This document shows, piece by piece, positions 1 through 5,998 of a stretch of 8,439 nt of DNA. The stretch lies in NCBI GenBank assembly GCA_002717185.1, contig PBDC01000014.1:19551-27989 (forward strand). Reading direction: 5' to 3'. This DNA is from Rhodospirillaceae bacterium (GTDB lineage: Bacteria > Pseudomonadota > Alphaproteobacteria > UBA8366 > GCA-2717185). Position 1 is the first letter of the stretch. The number at the start of each line of letters is the position of its first letter. The notes under the pieces are model-generated. The model worked only from the letters and a program-made list of their open reading frames with translations. It made no database searches and had not been told where the DNA came from. The position numbers were made by a program, and so were the translations under genes.

Positions 1-185
1 AACGTGCCTGGTGTCGCCTCCACATTATCTTCGAAGCCGGCACCAGATTCGCGGGTGATAGTCCGCTGCACGAAGACGAATCGCTCGTCGTCCGCGAAGG
101 CCGTGCGTGCACCGTTCAACACGCTGTCCTTGCCAGCGCCGCTCGGCCCGACCACCAGCACCAATGTACCGCTATCGATCTGCAT
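1..185 (-). CDS. phnN: PhnN-type ribose 1,5-bisphosphokinase, partial (N-terminal part, runs off left edge)
   Basis: The reverse strand reads from ATG at 185 to the window edge without a stop, giving 61 complete codons of a family usually near 190 residues. It shows a Walker A loop GPSGAGKD at residues 13-20 after a hydrophobic strand (TLVLVVG), then VQRTITRE at 39-46 with a nearby ED (52-53). This arrangement is typical of PhnN and the related guanylate-kinase fold. PhnN phosphorylates ribose 1,5-bisphosphate to PRPP, the last step that returns the C-P lyase product to nucleotide metabolism; it is cytoplasmic. An in-frame stop at 204-206 leaves ATG 185 as the only ATG start, with a weak Shine-Dalgarno (GAG/ACGGG). 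No other phn gene is visible, and the gene points away from the rest of the window, so it probably belongs to a separate unit to the left. Guanylate kinase is the main alternative, but the early Walker A and the RTITRE segment fit PhnN better. Confidence 0.85.
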   Translation of the reverse strand, partial: MQIDSGTLVLVVGPSGAGKDSVLNGARTAFADDERFVFVQRTITRESGAGFEDNVEATPGT

Positions 186-271
186 CCCGTCATTCTCGCA
201 CGATTAACCTGCCACCACTATCGGGGCCTTCGGTGAAACTGTTATGACTATCGCAAAGGAGAGGAGGCGCC
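186..271. promoter_or_regulatory. Divergent intergenic region between phnN and the DUF4387 gene
   Basis: These 86 bases separate two divergent starts and must hold the 5' control sequences of both units, unless either is read through from outside. On the plus strand the segment AAGGAGAGGAGG (256-267) is a doubled Shine-Dalgarno in front of ATG 272; its GAGGAGG copy sits four bases from the start. I could not find a convincing sigma-70 -35/-10 pair or a clear operator palindrome, so the promoter call rests on gene orientation only. Confidence 0.4.
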
Positions 272-574
272 ATGAAACTTACCGACGTCGCCAAAGTAGT
301 CCGTAGCAAGAATGCCGGGCCCCTACAGATCACAATCGATCTGATGTTTGAGGATCGCGAGCGTTACAATACAGCCGCAACCTCTCAGAGCCTGTCACCC
401 GCCAATCTGGCGCATCTCTATGGGCTGCGGCAGGACAGGGTGCGGGTCATACCCTTCCCGCAAGCTCTAGCGATAAAGCTAGTCTTCGACCGCAACATTG
501 TAGCAGGCGACCCAGGTGACAAAGACGTATACGGCACACAACAGCATCGGCTTCTGCTGGGGGTTGAACTATGA
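272..574 (+). CDS. DUF4387 family protein (partner of AtuA-type protein)
   Basis: This 100-residue protein matches my recollection of the DUF4387 family along its whole length. The opening MKLTDVAKVVRSKNAGP (residues 1-17) is followed by a Asp/Leu/Met strand, a helix with SLSPANLAHLYGL, then VIPFPQALAIKLVFDR and the closing VYGTQQHRLLLGVEL (86-100). No signal peptide, membrane segment or metal-binding cluster is seen, so it is probably cytoplasmic. Its biochemical function is unknown. Members are typically encoded beside, or fused to, AtuA/DUF1446 proteins, and that is the case here: its TGA stop overlaps the ATG of the next gene by four bases (ATGA, 571-574), which indicates translational coupling and likely a physical partnership. 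The start is fixed by a very strong ribosome binding site at 256-267. Family assignment is firm; role is unassigned. Confidence 0.88.
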   Translation: MKLTDVAKVVRSKNAGPLQITIDLMFEDRERYNTAATSQSLSPANLAHLYGLRQDRVRVIPFPQALAIKLVFDRNIVAGDPGDKDVYGTQQHRLLLGVEL

Positions 575-1971
575 GCGCCGTTGGTAAACTCCACGACAGG
601 TTCGGCGGCGACATCACCGGGAAATCGTTGAAGGCGCTCGCCGCCTCCGGACAACTCGGCTATGGATTGCCGGAAGCGGCGCTCCAGGAAGGGCTCAAGC
701 GTGAGCCCGATTTCATAGGCTGTGACATGGGGTCGGTAGATCCTGGTCCCTACTATCTGGGTGCCGGCGAGATGGCGACCGCCCCCGCAATGACCGAACA
801 CGATCTGCGAGAAGTCTTACACGGCGCACGCCGTCTCGACGTCCCCTTGCTGATCGGCACCGCGGGCACCGCCGGCGCGCAACCACATCTCAATAAGACT
901 TTGGCGATTATCCGCAAGATCGCCAAGGAAGACGGACTTAAGTTCCGGCTGGCTTCGATTGCAGCTGACATTCCCAAGGAAATGGTCAAGCAAGCCAGCA
1001 GAGACAATCGCATGATCAAGTTAGGCGAAATGGATGTACCCAACGACGCGGCGGTAGACGCGACCTCGCATCTAGTTGGCCAGATGGGCACCGAAGCCTT
1101 TCAACGAGCCCTCGATGCGGAAGCCGACGTGATCATCGCCGGACGCGCTTGCGATACCGCCGTGTTCTCCTCTGTTCCGAACATGCTGGGCTATCCGATG
1201 GGGCCAGCCATGCATATGGCTAAGATCATCGAATGCACTTCGATCAGCTGCACACCGGGTCGCCGCGACGCCATGCTCGGCACGCTCGAAGGCGAAAGCT
1301 TCGTTCTGGAGAGCATGAATCCGGACCGGCATGCGACACCATTGTCGGTTGCGGCGCACGGTCTCTATGAACAGGCGGACCCCTTTTCGGTGCGAGAGCC
1401 GGAAGGTGCGCTGCATCTTAACGATATCGAGCTCGAGGCGATCGACCATCATCGCGTGCGCGGACGCGGCGCTCGATGGGAACCGGCGGAACAGCTGTCC
1501 GTGAAGCTCGAAGGGTCCACCTATGTCGGTGAACGGGGCATCTTGGTCGCCGGAGCCTGCGACCCCAACTTTATCGCGGCGATCGACGACATCACCCCGG
1601 CCCTGGAACAGACGGTGCGCGACCTGCTCGGCGATACGGTTCGCCCGGAGTTCCAACTCAGTTTCCGAGTTTACGGCAGAGACGGCGTTTCTCTCTGGCC
1701 GACCCCTCCAACACACCCGCCGCACGAGGTCTTCATTATGGGCGAGTGCATCGCAACGACGGCTGCAGAAACGAAGGCAATCCTGACGACCTGCAAGCAA
1801 TACTTTCTACATTACGGTTTCCCCGGCCGCCTCTCGACCGCCGGCAACCTCGCCTTTCCCTTCACCCCGCCGGAAATTCTGACCGGCCCAGCCTACCGCT
1901 TTAGCGTCTACCATGTGATGCAGGTTGATGAACTCGCGCCACTGTTCCCGGTAGCGGTGGAGGAGGTTTAG
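571..1971 (+). CDS. AtuA-family (DUF1446, acyclic terpene utilization) protein
   Basis: The 466-residue protein carries the marks of the AtuA/DUF1446 family. They are LGYGLPEAALQEGL (29-42), DMGSVDPGPYYLGAGE (52-67), LLIGTAGTAGAQPHLNKTL, AGRACDTAVF, GPAMHMAKIIEC, LSVAAHGLYEQADPF, and the C-terminal block HYGFPGRLSTAGNLAFPFTP with FSVYHVMQVDELAPLFP (about 414-460). The family is named after Pseudomonas AtuA in citronellol/geraniol degradation, but its reaction is not established to my knowledge. This form is the shorter type that has DUF4387 as a separate polypeptide, so it need not act on terpenes. No signal peptide or membrane helix is evident. ATG 571 overlaps the previous stop and has only a weak G-rich ribosome binding site, so translation probably depends on the DUF4387 gene. 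It is followed by a convergent gene on the other strand, so this two-gene unit ends here. Family assignment is firm; function is open. Confidence 0.9.
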   Translation: MSAVGKLHDRFGGDITGKSLKALAASGQLGYGLPEAALQEGLKREPDFIGCDMGSVDPGPYYLGAGEMATAPAMTEHDLREVLHGARRLDVPLLIGTAGTAGAQPHLNKTLAIIRKIAKEDGLKFRLASIAADIPKEMVKQASRDNRMIKLGEMDVPNDAAVDATSHLVGQMGTEAFQRALDAEADVIIAGRACDTAVFSSVPNMLGYPMGPAMHMAKIIECTSISCTPGRRDAMLGTLEGESFVLESMNPDRHATPLSVAAHGLYEQADPFSVREPEGALHLNDIELEAIDHHRVRGRGARWEPAEQLSVKLEGSTYVGERGILVAGACDPNFIAAIDDITPALEQTVRDLLGDTVRPEFQLSFRVYGRDGVSLWPTPPTHPPHEVFIMGECIATTAAETKAILTTCKQYFLHYGFPGRLSTAGNLAFPFTPPEILTGPAYRFSVYHVMQVDELAPLFPVAVEEV

Positions 1972-2253
1972 GGGATCAAAGGCCAAGGGATCAGAGCGCT
2001 GACACCGCATTGCGACAGCTTGATCGGCTGGGAGACAGGAGAGGCCAGAAGTAACGCGGCCCTGCATAGACTTGGCGGTGGTATCTCAGGTTCAGCGCCC
2101 GCAATTTCCAGGCCGGCCCACGCACGTCCTTGAGTTCCCAATCATCAGGATCATGTGCACGTTCCAGTGGTATCGACCTATATATGACGGGGGCTTTTTT
2201 GCTCTAGTAAACAGAATTGGTTGCCGAGATTACTGGTGCCGCACCAACCCGGT
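1972..2253. other. Intergenic gap between convergent genes, no gene recognised
   Basis: These 282 bases separate the ends of the AtuA-family gene (plus) and the flavin reductase gene (minus). Neither strand gives a protein that I recognise; short open frames here lack ribosome binding sites and family motifs. The left two thirds look featureless. The right third has a G5C run followed by T6 (2189-2200) and the left arm of a long inverted repeat (2206-2258). The length is more than two convergent terminators need, so it could hold a decayed gene or a small RNA, but I see no direct support for either. Confidence 0.6.
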
Positions 2254-2258
2254 TTACT
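2206..2258. repeat. Imperfect inverted repeat at the 3' end of the flavin reductase gene
   Basis: AGTAAAC (2206-2212) is exactly complementary to GTTTACT (2252-2258). Inside, after a 4-by-4 mismatch, TTGGT (2217-2221) pairs with ACCAA (2243-2247). The loop also contains an odd-centred palindrome, TGGTGC-C-GCACCA (2234-2246), which competes with the inner stem. The right arm includes the TAA stop of the flavin reductase gene (2254-2256). Neither strand has a T tract just after the hairpin: the only T6 (2195-2200, plus strand) lies before it. It therefore does not look like a standard intrinsic terminator; it may be a 3' stabilising stem or a protein-binding site. Confidence 0.45.
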
Positions 2259-2910
2259 CTTCGTTGGCAAAACGCGGGTCATCCGGCGTCTGCATCGAAA
2301 AGAGGTGCGCTGCCTCGATGACCGCGTAGTCGTAATAGCCGAGCCGAGCGAGCGGTCGAAGTTTCGCCATATCGATCTTGCCATCAGCGATTATGCTGTC
2401 GTCGATATGGATGCCGATGACCTCGCCAATAACCATCGCTGACCTGGTGCCGTCGCCGGGATCGGGCAAATCAACCGTCTGCAGATATCGGCATTCCATA
2501 GCGATAGGCGACGCCTTTATGCGCGGCGGCTTGACCTGCTCGCTAGGGACCGCTTCCAGGCCTGCCTCCTCCATCTCGCTAAAGCTCCGCGGCGAGGATT
2601 TCGAGGTAACGATCATCTGCTCCCCCAGCTCCGCGGTGCACATGTTGTAGACAAATTCTTTCGTCTCCTCGGCATTCAGCAACGAATCCTTGTGTTCATC
2701 CATGCCAAATTTGTGATAGTTCGGACAATACATCACGCAGGGTGGGTTGGCACTTAAGCTGTTAAAAAAACTATACGGTGCCAGGTTAACATCGCCCGCA
2801 GCGTTGACCGTAGAGATCCAGCCTATAGGCCGCGGGATAACCAACGCGTTGTACACCGTGTGTTTGAAGGGCGGTGGTTTCATCCCCACTTCGCGCGGAT
2901 CGAAATACAT
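2254..2910 (-). CDS. Flavin reductase-like FMN-binding split-barrel protein
   Basis: The 218-residue product belongs to the flavin reductase-like family (split-barrel FMN-binding fold, COG1853 type). From the chosen ATG it reads MYFDPREVGMKPPP, then the FMN-site signatures PRPIGWIST (26-34) and NLAPYSFFNSLSANPP (42-57), and later SPIAMECRYLQTVDLP and VIGEVIGIHIDD. Such proteins reduce FMN with NAD(P)H to supply a partner monooxygenase, or act as flavoproteins themselves, in the cytoplasm. The start is ATG at 2910, because AGAGAGG lies six bases upstream (2917-2923). A longer TTG start at 2928 would place this ribosome binding site inside the gene. It stands alone on its strand, divergent from the acyl-CoA dehydrogenase gene and convergent with the AtuA-family gene. 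The LLM oxidoreductase gene at 6839-7834 is a candidate partner (inference). Confidence 0.88.
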   Translation of the reverse strand: MYFDPREVGMKPPPFKHTVYNALVIPRPIGWISTVNAAGDVNLAPYSFFNSLSANPPCVMYCPNYHKFGMDEHKDSLLNAEETKEFVYNMCTAELGEQMIVTSKSSPRSFSEMEEAGLEAVPSEQVKPPRIKASPIAMECRYLQTVDLPDPGDGTRSAMVIGEVIGIHIDDSIIADGKIDMAKLRPLARLGYYDYAVIEAAHLFSMQTPDDPRFANEE

Positions 2911-3039
2911 GCGAATCCTCTCTTTCAATCAAATAGTCCCCTAGCGAACCCGCTCGCACCTCTCCTGTCGAGTATTTAGATTTCAGCCGACCGGCCTCGC
3001 GGCTTACAGTGGCGCAACAAGAAATGATCGGAGCCGCCC
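2911..3039. promoter_or_regulatory. Divergent intergenic region between flavin reductase and acyl-CoA dehydrogenase genes
   Basis: These 129 bases lie between two divergent start codons and are the likely site of both promoters. A short inverted repeat, AGCCG (2985-2989) with CGGCT (3000-3004), is an operator-like candidate, but is short enough to occur by chance. CGGAG (3029-3033) is the ribosome binding site for the GTG start at 3040. No clear -35/-10 pair was found. Confidence 0.4.
2917..2923 (-). promoter_or_regulatory. Ribosome binding site that fixes the flavin reductase start
   Basis: On the reverse strand AGAGAGG lies six bases before ATG 2910. This is a good Shine-Dalgarno at the ideal distance. 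It argues against the in-frame TTG at 2928, which would add six residues (beginning MKERIR) that families starting MYFDP usually lack. Confidence 0.75.
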
Positions 3040-4182
3040 GTGCAGCTCACAGAGACACAAGCGCAGATCCGCAACACTGCCCGCCGCTTCGCGGAGCGGG
3101 AGATATCACCCCATGCGGCAGACTGGGACCGAGCGGCGGAAACCCCGCGCGTTCTGTATCGTAAGATGGCGGATGCCGGACTGATCGGTATCACGGTCGC
3201 ACCCGAACATGGCGGCAGCGGCGCAGATTTTTTGTCCTACGTCCTGGCGATCGAGGAGATCGCATCGGCGGATGGCGGCATCTCGAACATGATGGCAGCG
3301 ACCAACTCTCCGGTCGCGGTAGCGATCGAAGAGAACGGTACCGACCGGCAAAAACGCGATTACCTGAGCCGTCTCACGGGCGGTGACTGGCTCGGCTGTA
3401 TCCATCTGACCGAGCCGCATACTGGGTCCGACGCGGCGGCGATCCGCACGCGCGCGGAACGAGATGGCGATCACTTTGTTCTCAATGGCGAAAAGGCATT
3501 CATCACGGGGGGGGCCACCGCTGAACTGGCGATGATCCTCGCGGTCACTAATCCAGACGCCGGCAAAAGGGGCATCACGACCTTCATCACACCGACCGAC
3601 AATCCGGGCTACCAGGTGATCCGCAAAGAAGCAAAACTCGGCCACCGCACCAACGACACCTGCCAGGTGCGGTTCGAGAATATGCGTATTCCTGCCACTG
3701 ACGTGCTGGGGGAACCGGGCGCGGGACTGCGCATCGCGCTCAGTAAACTCTCGGAAGGCCGCATCGCGGTCGCCGCACAGGCTGTCGGCGGAGCGCGGGC
3801 AGCGCTCAAAGCGGCACGCACCTACGCGCATTCCCGAGAGGCTTTCGGCAAACCAATCGTCGAACATCAAGCAATCGGTTTCAAACTGGCTGAGATGGCG
3901 ACACAAATAGAGGCCGCACGGCAGCTTTACATCCACGCCGCACAGTTGAAGGATCGCGGCGAGGTCTGCGCGCAGGAAGCCTCGATGGCCAAGCTGTTCG
4001 CATCCGAGATTGCCGAGCAGGTTGCCTCGGATGCGATACAAGTCCATGGGGGAGCCGGCTTCCTTAACGACTATCCTGTGGAAAAAATTTACCGCGACGT
4101 TCGCGTCTATCAAATTTACGAAGGTACCAGCGAGGTCCAGAAGATCGTGATCAGCCGTTTCCTGGATAATCTCGACCTGTAA
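3040..4182 (+). CDS. Acyl-CoA dehydrogenase (short-chain/AtuD-like family)
   Basis: This 380-residue protein has the full three-domain acyl-CoA dehydrogenase layout and the usual family length. It has an N-terminal helical domain (LTETQAQIRNTARRFAERE), then MADAGLIGITVAPEHGGSG (43-61), the FAD-contacting LTEPHTGSDA (123-132), the beta domain with KLGHRTNDT and FENMRIPATDVLGEPGAG, and the C-terminal helical domain with SREAFGKPI. QVHGGAGFLNDYPVEKIYRD and IYEGTSEVQK (359-368) follow. Glu361 of YEGT is at the usual catalytic base position of the short-chain enzymes. It should oxidise an acyl-CoA to the 2,3-enoyl-CoA with FAD, passing electrons to ETF. The start is GTG 3040 with CGGAG 6 bases upstream; a nearby ATG (3024) is out of frame. 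The acyl chain cannot be inferred; next to an AtuA-family gene a branched or terpenoid acyl-CoA is plausible. A G8 run at 3507-3514 lies within the gene but the frame is intact. Confidence 0.95.
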   Translation: MQLTETQAQIRNTARRFAEREISPHAADWDRAAETPRVLYRKMADAGLIGITVAPEHGGSGADFLSYVLAIEEIASADGGISNMMAATNSPVAVAIEENGTDRQKRDYLSRLTGGDWLGCIHLTEPHTGSDAAAIRTRAERDGDHFVLNGEKAFITGGATAELAMILAVTNPDAGKRGITTFITPTDNPGYQVIRKEAKLGHRTNDTCQVRFENMRIPATDVLGEPGAGLRIALSKLSEGRIAVAAQAVGGARAALKAARTYAHSREAFGKPIVEHQAIGFKLAEMATQIEAARQLYIHAAQLKDRGEVCAQEASMAKLFASEIAEQVASDAIQVHGGAGFLNDYPVEKIYRDVRVYQIYEGTSEVQKIVISRFLDNLDL

Positions 4183-4201
4183 TTAGCGAAAGGAACATGT
4201 C

Positions 4202-4966
4202 ATGAAACCAGTCTGTCTCGTCATCGGCGCAGGCGCCGGAATCGGCGGCAATGTAGGCAAACGGTTCGCGCGCGAGGGCTATCACGCGGTGCTATGCCGC
4301 CGCACCGATCAGAACGGATTGGACAAACTTGTCGGTGATATAGAGGCGGAAGGCGGATCGGCCAGCGGCTATCTGATGAACGCGGTGCAGTCGGACACGA
4401 TCGAGGATCGAATCACGGCTGTCGAGGCAGAAATCGGGCCGATCGAAGTGGTGATTTTCAACCTTGGCTCCCAGGTCGGCAACCGGACCCTAGAGGAGAC
4501 TAGTTATAAGACGTTCGAGATGGGTTGGCGACTGGCAACCTTCGGCCTCTTTCGCGTCGCCTCAACAATTTGTCCGCTTATGGAAGAACGCGGTGGCGGC
4601 ACCATACTGGTGACCTCAGCGACGGCAGCAGTACGCGGCAACAAAGGCCAACACTCGCACGCGGCCTCCATGGCTGGCCGGCGAATGCTCTGCCAGACCC
4701 TGAATGCGGAGCTTAGCCCGAAGAACATCCATATCGCTCATATTCTGATCGACGGCGCAGTCGATGCGCCAGATACACTTGGAAAAATGCTAGGACCAGA
4801 CAAATATCAGAAGCTGCGCGAGACCCGCGGCATGGACCATGATGGACTGATGCTACCGGAGAAGATAGCCGACACCTACTATCACATCTCGCAGCAGCAC
4901 CGCTCGACTTGGACGCATGAGGCCGATCTGCGGTCCTTCAGCGATCTACCGTGGTGGAACACGTGA
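4202..4966 (+). CDS. SDR-fold protein with altered catalytic residues
   Basis: The 254-residue protein has the short-chain dehydrogenase/reductase fold. The nucleotide-binding GAGAGIG is at 9-15, with a basic CRR after strand 2 (32-34) that would suit NADP. FNLGS (86-90) stands in place of the common NNAG, and LVTSATAAVRG (136-146) carries the expected active-site Ser. The usual Tyr-x3-Lys is missing: the aligned segment reads HAASMAG (153-159), with His153 at the Tyr position and Met157 at the Lys position. ELSPKNIHIAHILIDGAVD (170-188) matches a subgroup of SDR proteins that often has Phe instead of Tyr but keeps Lys. It lies 19 bases downstream of the acyl-CoA dehydrogenase gene, with AAAGGA (4189-4194) as its ribosome binding site, so the two are co-transcribed. 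It could be a non-canonical reductase or a binding protein that no longer does redox chemistry. No transmembrane segment is seen. Confidence 0.87.
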   Translation: MKPVCLVIGAGAGIGGNVGKRFAREGYHAVLCRRTDQNGLDKLVGDIEAEGGSASGYLMNAVQSDTIEDRITAVEAEIGPIEVVIFNLGSQVGNRTLEETSYKTFEMGWRLATFGLFRVASTICPLMEERGGGTILVTSATAAVRGNKGQHSHAASMAGRRMLCQTLNAELSPKNIHIAHILIDGAVDAPDTLGKMLGPDKYQKLRETRGMDHDGLMLPEKIADTYYHISQQHRSTWTHEADLRSFSDLPWWNT

Positions 4967-4981
4967 GTGGGATCAGATAGA

Positions 4982-5018
4982 CCATAATTGAAGACCACCT
5001 TTTTCTTATGGCCAATTA
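4982..5018. terminator. Possible hairpin between convergent operons
   Basis: The short gap between the SDR stop and the end of the minus-strand operon is strikingly AT-rich. CCATAA (4982-4987) pairs with TTATGG (5006-5011). After a TT bulge, GAAGA (4990-4994) pairs with TTTTC (5001-5005, one G-T pair), leaving a CCACCT loop. An alternative pairing is TAATTG (4985-4990) with CAATTA (5013-5018). Neither strand has a long T tract directly after the stem, so termination is only suggested by the position between convergent genes. Confidence 0.3.
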
Positions 5019-5023
5019 AAGGG

Positions 5024-5991
5024 CTAAAGGAAAATATCTTTCAATTTTGGAGACCTTGCGATCAGTCTTTGATCGACACAAAAACCAATGAAGTCTTCCA
5101 AGTTCTTACGATTGAGCTGATCAAGACCGGACCGCCAGACATCAGGAGCGTAGGCGGTGATCTCTTCCTCCAACGTATTCCGCGCATGCATAATCATGGA
5201 GAAATTGGGATCAACATAGTATTCACGGGCTAGGCGCCTTGCATCATCGAACATACGCATTAATTCGTCGGCAAACCTGGATGGTACGCCAGTAATTCCC
5301 TTTTCACCGCGAGAACATGCATAATCGGAAAATAGCCATGCTTGCGAAAATAGGCGCCGGTAGTCTCGCGCCATTCAGGAAACAGTCGGCGGATCCCCTG
5401 GTTCGGTGTCATGATCGCTTCAGGTGGGTGAGGGTTAATGTAGGCGTCGATTTCACCCTCAAGCAGCGCCGCGACAACGTCGTAACCGATCGGCAGTTGC
5501 TCAATTCGCACGTCATTGCCGTAATCCATTCGGATCTCTTCGGGATTCTGCGTCAACCAATGGATATCCCGCCAATCAACACCATAATCCCGCTTCAAAT
5601 CGCCTTTCGCCAGCACCGACATAGTGACCTGAAAGGCCCAAATTGCGACCTTCCGCCCCACCAAGTCGTTGGGGTCGAAAATCCCTGATCTATCGCTAAC
5701 AAATATATGGTTTTGGCTGAATAGCCGCCGCGGGAAAATCGGCAGCGCGACCAGGTCATCCATTCCCTGGTCACGAGCCACCAGAAAGGATGCCAGTGAC
5801 ACCTCGGCGGCATCAAACTCGCGATCAACCAGCATACGTTTATGCCTGTTGATACCGTGACGGCGCGGCGGCGCCATCCCAACTTCCAAAAACGTCAAGT
5901 TGAGGCCATCCGCTGGCGCAACCTGCCCGCCAAACAAAGGTAAGTGGCGGTCGTACAAGTCGACGGCAACGGATAGGTTCGTATGGCTCAT
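5024..5991 (-). pseudogene. Frameshifted 4,5-dihydroxyphthalate decarboxylase-like / substrate-binding-fold protein
   Basis: Two reverse-strand frames together make one protein of about 322 residues. The first frame (ATG 5991 to about 5278) gives LSVAVDLYDRHLPLFGG (6-22), EFDAAEVSLASFLVARDQG, PIFPRRLFSQNHIFVS, DLVGRKVAIWAFQVT, DAYINPHPPEAI, RRLFPEW and FPIMHVLAVKRELLAYHP. The second frame (about 5275 to the TAG at 5024) gives FADELMRMFDDARRLAREY through to GFCVDQRLIARSPKLKDIFL. One base appears missing between 5277 and 5278: adding it turns CCA-GG-TTT into CCA-NGG-TTT, and N = T gives the family's usual HPW. As sequenced, the first frame stops at 5260 after 243 residues. The family is annotated as 4,5-dihydroxyphthalate decarboxylase (Pht5) or ABC substrate-binding protein; there is no signal peptide, so it is likely cytoplasmic. 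It is the last gene of the operon, seven bases after the hydrolase stop. A sequencing error is possible. Confidence 0.85.
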
Positions 5992-5998
5992 CTGCAGT

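Noticed and set aside
4..207. Plus-strand 67-residue open frame at the left edge
   Set aside because: The reverse strand encodes a Walker A-containing PhnN N-terminus; the plus-strand peptide is low-complexity and has no motif.
1072..1800. 242-residue open frame antisense to the AtuA-family gene
   Set aside because: No family motifs and no separate ribosome binding site; the plus-strand gene is well supported through this whole interval.
2189..2200. G5C followed by T6 as an intrinsic terminator of the AtuA-family gene
   Set aside because: No GC-rich inverted repeat precedes the T tract, so the stem needed for intrinsic termination is missing.
2072..2329. 85-residue plus-strand open frame in and beyond the 282-base gap
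   Set aside because: It overlaps the end of the flavin reductase gene, has no ribosome binding site and resembles no protein family I know.
2911..2928. TTG start at 2928 for the flavin reductase
   Set aside because: The Shine-Dalgarno AGAGAGG lies between this TTG and ATG 2910, at the right distance only for the ATG; the family commonly begins MYFDP.
3106..4113. Long open frame (335 residues) on the strand opposite the acyl-CoA dehydrogenase
   Set aside because: It is wholly antisense to a convincing gene, has no recognised family pattern, and arises from GC-rich codon bias.
5260..5991. The 243-residue frame as a complete, normal gene
   Set aside because: The family is about 320 residues long, and the missing C-terminal part is present in the adjacent frame immediately downstream.
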